Part shown: in pieces, positions 6,594 to 11,592 of the stretch
Position numbering within the stretch: position 1 is the stretch's first letter
Layout: the number at the start of each line of letters is the position of its first letter
From: DATEAV01 sp964575425
GTDB lineage: Bacteria; Chloroflexota; Anaerolineae; Anaerolineales; E44-bin32
Assembly (NCBI GenBank): GCA_964575425.1
Contig: CAZNRD010000062.1
Coordinates: 1-13,599, forward strand
Direction of reading: 5' to 3'
DNA: 13,599 bases
Made by a program: the position numbers and the translations under genes
The notes under the pieces: generated by a model
What the model was told of the DNA's origin: nothing
Databases searched by the model: none
Seen by the model: only the letters and a program-made list of their open reading frames with translations

Positions 6594-7363
6594 TGTAGTT
6601 CTCGCTGGCGGCGTGCTTCGAACAGGATCACGGCTGCAGCCACGGTCGCGTTGAGCGACTCCATTCCGCCGGGCATCGGGATGTGAACCTGACGGGGAGC
6701 CAGCGCGTGCAGGGCCGGGCGTGGTCCGTGAGCTTCGCCGCCAATGATGAGCGCCGACGGTTCCCGCCAGTCTACATGAAGGTAAGGCGTGCCCTGATCG
6801 GCCTCGGCCCGCCAAACCTGCAGCCCGTGGAGGTGTCGGGACAGTTCATCATCGGCGGCGAAGCGGATCGGCAGGCGGAAGTGGGCCCCCATGCCTCCCC
6901 GCACCACCTTCGGGTTGTAGGGATCGACCGTGCCTTCGGTGAGGAAGACGGCCTGGACGGATGCGGCCGCCGCCGTTCGCAGCAGGCTTCCGAGATTACC
7001 TGGATCGCTCAGGCCGTCGGCGACCAACACTAGGTCCAGCCTCATCCTGACCGGGGGAGCGGGGAATGGGAGCACGACCAGCAGCCCGGGCGGCGTCTCC
7101 GTGCTGGAGCAGGCCGCCATGACTGATTCGGAAACGACCTCGACATCGGCCCCGAGCCTGGCCAGGCTGTTGACCAGGCCCCGGCCGCGGGCGTCGAGGC
7201 GGTCCGTGTGCAGCACCAACCGCGCCGGCGCGGCCGCCTGGACAGCCTCGCGCGCCAGGCGAATGCCCTCGACTACGAAGAGCCCCTGTTCCTCACGGGC
7301 GCGCCGCCTGGACTGGAGCGCTCGAACCCATCGGACGCGTGGGTTCGCGGTGGAGGTGATCAC
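6590..7363 (-). CDS. TrmH/SpoU-family RNA 2'-O-ribose methyltransferase
   Basis: This SPOUT-class, S-adenosylmethionine-dependent enzyme methylates a ribose 2'-OH in rRNA or tRNA. From the chosen start it has 257 residues: an N-terminal substrate-binding part opening VITSTANPRVRWVRALQ and containing FVVEGIRLAREA, then the trefoil-knot catalytic domain with motif 1 DPGNLGSLLRTA (Asn123, Arg129), motif 2 IIGGEAHG near 206-213, and motif 3 HIPMPGGMESLNATVAAA near 227-244. Motif 2 has Gly where Asn is common. The GTG at 7363 is preferred because it matches the usual family N-terminus and overlaps the upstream stop as GTGA; a TTG ten codons earlier would add an atypical basic extension. The closest family type is TsnR/RlmB-like; the target nucleotide cannot be told. 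A methyltransferase gene close to rplT is a recurrent bacterial arrangement. Confidence 0.87.
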   Translation of the reverse strand: MITSTANPRVRWVRALQSRRRAREEQGLFVVEGIRLAREAVQAAAPARLVLHTDRLDARGRGLVNSLARLGADVEVVSESVMAACSSTETPPGLLVVLPFPAPPVRMRLDLVLVADGLSDPGNLGSLLRTAAAASVQAVFLTEGTVDPYNPKVVRGGMGAHFRLPIRFAADDELSRHLHGLQVWRAEADQGTPYLHVDWREPSALIIGGEAHGPRPALHALAPRQVHIPMPGGMESLNATVAAAVILFEARRQRELQ

Positions 7364-7956
7364 GTCGGTCCTGCTGCGCGGCCGCTTGTGCAACCCGGCC
7401 AGCGGCGCTCGAATTCGCCTCGGAAAACCGACACCGTCAGCGCATCGATCAGGGTGATGCGAACTTCACGCAGGTGAGACGCGGGCTGCTGCCCGAAGTA
7501 GTCGAGGATCGCCTGCATGATCACACGTGCCCCTCGGTCCTTGGGGAAACCGAAGATGCCGGTCGAGATGGCAGGAAGCGCCAGGCTGGTGAGGTTGTGC
7601 TCCTCGGCCACGGTGAGAGCGCCAATAACTGCCGCCCGGAGTTTGGCGTCCTCATCGCCCTCTCCCCAGATGGGGCCGACCGCGTGGATGACATAGCGAC
7701 AGGGCAACCGCCCGGCACCCGTGATAGCGGGACGCTCGTGCGAAACCGGACCGTGCTTGCGCACCCAGGCGTCGCTTTCCTGCTGGATAATCGCTCCGCC
7801 GCGGCGGACGACAGCCCCGGCCACCCCACCGCCATGGGCAAGCTGGGCGTTGGCGGCGTTGACGATGGCGTCGACGTTTTCTTCGGTCAGATCCCCACGA
7901 ATGAGAGAGAGGACTGTGCCGTTCGGTAGTGACTGCCGAGCGATCGTCGTAGACAT
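7360..7956 (-). CDS. Macrodomain protein, MacroD/YmdB-like ADP-ribose hydrolase
   Basis: Macrodomains of this class bind ADP-ribose and can remove it from proteins or nucleic acids, or deacetylate O-acetyl-ADP-ribose. The 198-residue product carries IRGDLTEENVDAIVNAAN at about 19-36 (adenine-contacting Asp and the conserved Asn), the glycine-rich loop HGGGVAGAV at 41-49, YVIHAVGPIW, and the phosphate loop ALPAISTGIFGFP at 126-138. The ATG at 7956 gives the normal family N-terminus. Longer readings would start upstream of the likely promoter. There is no clear Shine-Dalgarno in the roughly 24-base leader. The TGA stop overlaps the methyltransferase GTG. The last residues (CTSGRAAGPT) are not typical of the family and may be drift. 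The physiological substrate is unknown. Confidence 0.9.
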   Translation of the reverse strand: MSTTIARQSLPNGTVLSLIRGDLTEENVDAIVNAANAQLAHGGGVAGAVVRRGGAIIQQESDAWVRKHGPVSHERPAITGAGRLPCRYVIHAVGPIWGEGDEDAKLRAAVIGALTVAEEHNLTSLALPAISTGIFGFPKDRGARVIMQAILDYFGQQPASHLREVRITLIDALTVSVFRGEFERRWPGCTSGRAAGPT

Positions 7957-7987
7957 CAAGGATGGCCCGCCGAAGGCGCGCGTGGGG

Positions 7988-7996
7988 ATTGTAGCA
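7988..7996 (-). promoter_or_regulatory. Extended -10 promoter for the macrodomain-trmH-DUF711 genes
   Basis: The minus strand reads TGCTACAAT (7996-7988), an extended -10 with five of six bases matching TATAAT. No good -35 lies 16-18 bases upstream. Transcription would start near 7980, leaving about 24 bases before the ATG at 7956, which supports that start over longer readings. Confidence 0.45.
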
Positions 7997-8103
7997 TCGA
8001 TCGTGAGGGCACCATGGCAAGGTGAGCGCAAGGAAATGATCAGGCAGTTGAGACGTCGGGCTCGCGCAGATTCAGCGTACTTCCGTCATCCTGTAATTCA
8101 TTT

Positions 8104-8298
8104 GACCAAGCTCGCAGCGGCAAGCTGGACATGCCGTCCGACCAGTGCTCGCTGGGCATCATCCTCTTCCAGACGGCCGTCAGGCAGCTCGCCTTCAATG
8201 CTGAGACGCCGATGGCGCTAGCCGTCAAGCAGGTGCATCAGCCCCTGCCGCTGCCGCGCAACGTGAACCCAAACGTGCCCGAGGTGGTGAAACCTGCC
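8104..8298 (+). pseudogene. Remnant of a Pkn-type Ser/Thr protein kinase
   Basis: Read on the plus strand, 65 codons give DQARSGKLDMPSDQCSLGII, then LFQTAVRQLAFNAETPMALA, then VKQVHQPLPLPRNVNPNVPE. This matches the region of bacterial Hanks-type kinases after the APE motif: EQARG..LD..SDIYSLGVVLYEML, GRPPF.ADTPMAV..KH, EPLPPPR.LNP.LP. The conserved Asp of subdomain IX (SDQ) and the SLG are kept. The glycine loop, catalytic HRDxKxxN and DFG segments are absent upstream and the frame ends soon after at a TGA (8314-8316), so only a fragment survives. It is the only plus-strand coding trace in the window. Translation upstream of 8104 has no kinase character. I am fairly confident of the homology, less so of the exact limits. 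Confidence 0.65.
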
Positions 8299-8475
8299 GG
8301 CATCACCTCCGGATGAAAGCCTGGCAAGAGCAGGGAAATGGGACCGGACTCGACGGCAGCCCTCGTCTTCCGCTACTCGCGCAATGCCGCGCCGACGGGA
8401 TACGACAGGGGCCTGACATTCAGCGGGGGCTGTCACGTCGGGGCCGGGGAGTGAGGGCAGGTCAGGAACGCAAAC

Positions 8476-8505
8476 GAGGGACGCGTGACCGTCCGTCGTT
8501 CCCTC
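8476..8505 (-). terminator. Hairpin downstream of rplT
   Basis: GAGGGA at 8476-8481 and TCCCTC at 8500-8505 pair, and the stem extends by two CG pairs past a one-base bulge. It begins 12 bases after the rplT stop, the right place for the end of the infC operon. The following minus-strand sequence GTTTGCGTT is only mildly T-rich. Confidence 0.35.
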
Positions 8506-8517
8506 TGTTGCTGAAGT

Positions 8518-8868
8518 CTATTTGGCCTGGGCGGCCTGCACGACGGCAGCGAATGCCTGTGGTTCCCGCACCGCCAGATGCGCCAGCACCTTGCGGTTGA
8601 GGCGGATGTCCGCCTGCTTCATCGCGTGAATCAGCCGGCTGTAGCTGGTGCCGTGCAGGCGCGCGGCGGCGTTGATGCGGGCGATCCACAGGCGGCGCAG
8701 GTCGCGCTTGCGGGTGCGGCGGTCGCGATAGGCGTACCACAGGCTCTTGAGCATGGCCTCGTTGGCCCGGCGGAAGAGCCGGTGACGGGTGCCGTAGGTG
8801 CCTTTTGTCAGGCGGAGGATCTTCTTGTGTCGGCGGCGGGTGACGATGCCGCCCTTGGTGCGAGCCAC
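8518..8868 (-). CDS. rplT: Large-subunit ribosomal protein bL20
   Basis: bL20 is a 23S rRNA-binding protein needed early in 50S assembly and in many bacteria a repressor of its own operon. The 116 residues match the family along their length: ARTKGGIVTRRRHKKILRLT at the basic N-terminal arm, GTYGTRHRLFRRANEAMLKS, WYAYRDRRTRKRDLRRLWIA, RINAAARLHGTSYSRLIHAM and LNRKVLAHLAVREPQAFAAV. The GTG at 8868 is chosen because AGGAG lies eight bases upstream (8881-8877); the TTG two codons earlier would sit only two bases from that site. It is the last gene of infC-rpmI-rplT, 105 bases after rpmI. Confidence 0.97.
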   Translation of the reverse strand: MARTKGGIVTRRRHKKILRLTKGTYGTRHRLFRRANEAMLKSLWYAYRDRRTRKRDLRRLWIARINAAARLHGTSYSRLIHAMKQADIRLNRKVLAHLAVREPQAFAAVVQAAQAK

Positions 8869-8973
8869 GAGCAACTCTCCTGCGAGCCCCTGGGCGCCGG
8901 CCCGGATGGCCGGACCTGTTGACTGCGCCCAACGGTCGCGCCGATAACGAGGTGGGACGGTAGGCCGGCGGCC

Positions 8974-9210
8974 CTACTCCTTGCCCATGTAGGGAGCCAG
9001 CCGCTTAACGCGGCGGACGATGCCCTTCCCCTGCACCGGAAGCATCTCCGACAGCAGGCGCTTGGTGCGGGCGGAGCGGCGGCGGCGCAGGTGGCTCTTG
9101 CCGCCCTTGGTGCGCACCACCTTCCCCGATCCGGTCACGCGGAAGCGCTTGGACGTCGCCTTGTGCGTCTTGAGTTTGAACTTCCCGTGTGTCTTGATCT
9201 TCCTCGGCAC
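8974..9210 (-). CDS. rpmI: Large-subunit ribosomal protein bL35
   Basis: This small basic 50S protein has 78 residues, longer than the usual 64-66. The core KTHKATSKRFRVTGSGKVVR, GKSHL, and the C-terminal RRVKRLAPYMG are typical. The extra length lies at the N-terminus, where PRKIKTHGKF precedes the canonical KLKTHKAT, so the K-x-KTH motif appears twice. The GTG start has GGAGG seven bases upstream (9222-9218), which excludes starting at an internal codon. It lies 108 bases after infC, with a strong hairpin in the gap, and 105 bases before rplT. Confidence 0.96.
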   Translation of the reverse strand: MPRKIKTHGKFKLKTHKATSKRFRVTGSGKVVRTKGGKSHLRRRRSARTKRLLSEMLPVQGKGIVRRVKRLAPYMGKE

Positions 9211-9259
9211 GATTCAGCCTCCAACATCGTTCTCGCTCAGCCATGGCCCGGAGAAAGCG

Positions 9260-9284
9260 CCGCGGACGTCGACGGCGTCCGCGG
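9260..9284 (-). promoter_or_regulatory. Nine-base-pair hairpin between infC and rpmI
   Basis: CCGCGGACG at 9260-9268 and CGTCCGCGG at 9276-9284 form a perfect 9-bp stem with a 7-base loop. On the transcript it is followed by CGCTTTCTCC, so it could act as a partial terminator or RNA-processing site that sets the ratio of IF3 to ribosomal proteins, or be part of a bL20 autoregulatory structure. Confidence 0.45.
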
Positions 9285-9318
9285 GGACAAGCCGCTGTCT
9301 GGGAGACCGCCGGGCCGG

Positions 9319-9837
9319 CTACTTCGCTTTGCCCGGCGCCATGACCATGAAGATCGTCCGGCCTTCCATGCTCGGCGCCTGCTCCACCGAGCCAACGTCG
9401 GACAGCTCGGCCGCAATCGACTGCAGGTCCTCGAGGGCGATCTCGGGATAGGTGATCTCGCGCCCGCGGAAGCGGACGCGCACCCGGACCTTCTTGCCTT
9501 CGGTCAACCAGCGCCGCGCGTCGCGTATCTTGAAGGAGCGATGGTGATCCGATGTCTTGGGGCGCAGGCGGATTTCCTTGACCTCGATCTTCGTCTGCGC
9601 CTTACGCGCCTCACGCTCCTTCTTGGCCTTCTCGTACAGGAACTTGCCGTAGTTGAGGACCCGGCACACCGGCGGCACGCTGTTGGGCGCCACCTCAACC
9701 AGGTCGAGGTTGGCCTCCTGGGCGATGCGTAGCGCCTCGCTGATGGAGACGACGCCGATGTTCTGACCATCCGGGCCGATCAGGCGCACCTCCGGGACCC
9801 GGATCTGTTCGTTGACGCGATAGTCTGAAGCGCTGAT
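9319..9837 (-). CDS. infC: Translation initiation factor IF-3
   Basis: IF-3 binds the 30S subunit, prevents premature 50S joining and checks start codon and initiator tRNA. With the start proposed here it has 172 residues, the normal length. The N-domain reads SASDYRVNEQIRVPEVRLIG, then VVSISEALRIAQEANLDLVE and CRVLNYGKFLYEKAKK; the C-domain includes KEIRLRPKTSDHHRSFKIRD, GKKVRVRVRFRGREI and TIFMVMAPGK. The only conventional start in frame (GTG at 9789) would delete YRVNEQIRVPE, which belongs to the conserved N-domain. Upstream there is no ATG, GTG or TTG before an in-frame TGA. An ATC at 9837 has AGGAG six bases upstream (9848-9844) and gives the expected N-terminus. Rare AUU/AUC starts are a known trait of infC and allow autoregulation. 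Promoter at 9893-9922. Confidence 0.95.
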   Translation of the reverse strand: MSASDYRVNEQIRVPEVRLIGPDGQNIGVVSISEALRIAQEANLDLVEVAPNSVPPVCRVLNYGKFLYEKAKKEREARKAQTKIEVKEIRLRPKTSDHHRSFKIRDARRWLTEGKKVRVRVRFRGREITYPEIALEDLQSIAAELSDVGSVEQAPSMEGRTIFMVMAPGKAK

Positions 9838-9843
9838 CTTCTT

Positions 9844-9848
9844 CTCCT
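9844..9848 (-). promoter_or_regulatory. Ribosome binding site supporting the ATC start of infC
   Basis: AGGAG on the minus strand lies six bases before ATC at 9837-9835. No ATG, GTG or TTG occurs at a usable distance from it, so this site decides the unusual start. Confidence 0.7.
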
Positions 9849-9892
9849 CGTTCCCTCGAGCGGCCTTGCCTTCCTGGCCGGACTGCCCGCCG

Positions 9893-9922
9893 ATGATACC
9901 ACGAGACTGCAGGGAGCGTCAA
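9893..9922 (-). promoter_or_regulatory. Sigma70-type promoter of the infC-rpmI-rplT operon
   Basis: On the minus strand TTGACG (9922-9917) is followed by 18 bases and TATCAT (9898-9893), with TG one base before it (extended -10). Transcription would start near 9886, leaving a leader of about 50 bases before the infC start. Confidence 0.65.
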
Positions 9923-10070
9923 ACCTGCGCGCGGCTCCGGGCCGGGCGGCAACTCACGGCGCGGCTGGCCGCACCCCCTGGCCGCCGGGCGTCGCATGTC
10001 TCAACGACGCAATGGGGCCGGCTGGCGCTACCAAGCCGGCACCTCATTGCCCGTTCGAATGTACGGAGGA

Positions 10071-10955
10071 TCAGGGGGCTTTTCCAGGGCCATGGCCACC
10101 CTGACCGGGACCGTGTGGTTCGGCTGGGGTGGGCTGCGGTGTGCAAGCATCGCACGGGACTTCGCCTTGGGTGGGTCCGCTTCCGCCCGGAGCCATATCA
10201 GGCTGCTCCGGGGCCGTCTCTGGCCGGTTCACGCCCAGGCGTTGTCGGAAGGTGAGTGGATCCTCAAGCCCACCCTCAGCCGTGTTGCGCGCCTGGTTCA
10301 TTACCTGCTCGGCAAACCGCAAGGCGTCCTTGGCCTGCTCCGGAGCATTTAGCCGAGTCTGCTCCAGGGTACGCACTTGGTTCCGTGTCATTTCCCGGAT
10401 TCTCTGCAGCGCCTCTGCCATTTCCGCATCGCCCAGCTGAGAAGCATATTGCAGGGCCAGTTGGACCTGTTCCTGGAGACGGGTCTGAACCCTCTCTGGT
10501 ACCGCTTCGCCGTTGGCAGCGAGGGCAGTCATTTCCCGGACCCTCTCGGCGACGAAGCCCACCAGGAGGTTCAGGTCCCCTTGTGGCTGCGGACTGAGCG
10601 CCAGCTGTACCTGCTCGCCCAGGAGCTTGACGCCGTAAAGGGGCTGTGTGGGAAGGCTATCCTGGGCGGCGTATGCCGTGGCCCCGGCACCGCTGAGGGC
10701 GAGAACCACAGCCATGAGAAGACTGACGATCGTGGTCATAGGCCGACTCTCCTTGAGAACGAGGTTTCTCCATCCTCTAAGACGGCCTCGCGGCTCAGGA
10801 GATACGGCTGGACGTAGAGTCTGAGCGGCAGCCAGAAAGCGCTGACGGCCCGCGGCAGCGAGCTGCGCATCGCGCGGGGGCACGTCGCGCAGAGGTTCCA
10901 GCGCTTTCATGCCTTCGAGCTCGGGGTCTGGCAGATGTGGATGGACGTTGTTCAT
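10071..10955 (-). CDS. DUF5667-type one-pass membrane protein, putative partner of the ECF sigma factor
   Basis: The 294-residue protein has a cytoplasmic N-terminal part (1-72, with basic run GRLRGWRNLVLKESR before the membrane), one transmembrane helix at about 73-97 (MTTIVSLLMAVVLALSGAGA), then an outside domain opening AQDSLPTQPLYGVKLLGEQV, which resembles DUF5667, a domain often found next to ECF sigma factors in Chloroflexota and Actinobacteria. Residues 130-225 are helical and Glu/Gln/Arg/Ala-rich; the last 55 are Pro/Gly-rich with a CDAC pair of cysteines. Its ATG overlaps the sigma-factor stop as TGATG. By position and topology it could act as an anti-sigma or signal-sensing partner, but I see no clear zinc-binding anti-sigma motif (HxxxCxxC) in the N-terminal part, so this role is inference. 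Confidence 0.78.
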   Translation of the reverse strand: MNNVHPHLPDPELEGMKALEPLRDVPPRDAQLAAAGRQRFLAAAQTLRPAVSPEPRGRLRGWRNLVLKESRPMTTIVSLLMAVVLALSGAGATAYAAQDSLPTQPLYGVKLLGEQVQLALSPQPQGDLNLLVGFVAERVREMTALAANGEAVPERVQTRLQEQVQLALQYASQLGDAEMAEALQRIREMTRNQVRTLEQTRLNAPEQAKDALRFAEQVMNQARNTAEGGLEDPLTFRQRLGVNRPETAPEQPDMAPGGSGPTQGEVPCDACTPQPTPAEPHGPGQGGHGPGKAP

Positions 10956-11512
10956 CAGGCATGCTCCGAGTAATGGCTCACGCCTTTGTCAAGAATCCTG
11001 CGCAGCGCTTGCAAGGCGCGATGCTGGAGGGACTTGACGGCGCCCTCCGGCTTGCCCAGGGCAGCCGCCACCTCTTTGTTGTCGAGGCCCTCGAAGAACT
11101 TGAGCAGGACCACCAGGCGCTGATCCGGAGTGAGGAGCCACAGTGCGCGGCGTGCTTGTTCGGCCGCGACTACCTGGTCGCTGGATGACTCCGGGTCGTC
11201 CTCGCCGGCGGGCAGCTTTCCATCCAGCGCGACAAGCTGCAGTCGTTGGCGCCGGTGGTGGTCGATGGCCAGGTTGTGCGCCACGCGGTACAGGTAGGCG
11301 CGCAGGTGCTGGCGGGGCCCGGCTCCGGAGCGAAGGGCGATGAGGAAACGGTGAAAGGTCTCGCTCACCACATCCTCGGCGGCCTGCACGTCGCCAAGCA
11401 AACGGTAGGCGTAACGGTAGAGACCCGGGCTGAGCACGTCGTAGATGTCGGCCAGCGTCTTCTCGTCGAGGCGGCGGGCTCGGTCTAGCCACTCGCCCTC
11501 TGATGGCTGCAT
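10955..11512 (-). CDS. ECF-subfamily RNA polymerase sigma factor
   Basis: This alternative sigma factor of 185 residues contains only regions 2 and 4, as usual for the ECF group. Region 2 (about 20-90) includes LYRYAYRLLGDVQAAEDVVS, ETFHRFLIAL and AYLYRVAHNLAIDHHRR. Region 4 (about 125-175) includes LTPDQRLVVLLKFFEGLDNK, EVAAALGKPEGAVKSLQHRA and LQALRRIL, a helix-turn-helix that reads the -35 element. The ATG at 11512 follows an 80-base gap after the polymerase gene and has only a weak Shine-Dalgarno. I found no convincing self-type promoter (GGAAC ... CGTC) upstream. The next gene overlaps it by one base and encodes the likely membrane partner. The signal sensed is unknown. Confidence 0.93.
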   Translation of the reverse strand: MQPSEGEWLDRARRLDEKTLADIYDVLSPGLYRYAYRLLGDVQAAEDVVSETFHRFLIALRSGAGPRQHLRAYLYRVAHNLAIDHHRRQRLQLVALDGKLPAGEDDPESSSDQVVAAEQARRALWLLTPDQRLVVLLKFFEGLDNKEVAAALGKPEGAVKSLQHRALQALRRILDKGVSHYSEHA

Positions 11513-11592
11513 TGTCTATCCATAGGACGCTGTCAGGGTTTGCCGGATATGGGCCGGGTGCAGCGCGTTGCACTCATGCTACTCGATTTTCC

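Larger units (their letters stand above)
7957..8517. other. Gene-poor region between rplT and the macrodomain gene
   Basis: The stretch holds the candidate promoter of the macrodomain operon (7988-7996), a plus-strand kinase remnant (8104-8298) and a hairpin after rplT (8476-8505). Between 8299 and 8475 I see nothing recognisable on either strand; the open frames there have no family-like sequence. Confidence 0.6.

Noticed and set aside
6594..6815. 74-codon N-terminal extension of the DUF711 protein
   Set aside because: The extension is Arg/Ser/Pro-rich, lies wholly inside the methyltransferase gene, and the ATGA overlap with MNIRALTGF is a better start.
8518..8874. TTG start two codons upstream for rplT
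   Set aside because: It would sit two bases from AGGAG; the GTG at 8868 has proper spacing and the canonical N-terminus.
8897..8913. CCGGCC-CGGAT-GGCCGG hairpin upstream of rplT as a bL20-binding site
   Set aside because: The 6-bp GC stem is real, but I could not match it to the 23S rRNA mimic known for bL20 control, and such stems are common by chance at this GC content.
9319..9789. Shorter infC starting at GTG 9789
   Set aside because: It would lose YRVNEQIRVPE of the N-domain and has no well-spaced ribosome binding site.
10017..10040. GCCGGCT/AGCCGGC inverted repeat after the DUF5667 gene as a terminator
   Set aside because: The 7-bp stem is perfect but has a 10-base loop and no T-run; support is too weak to annotate.
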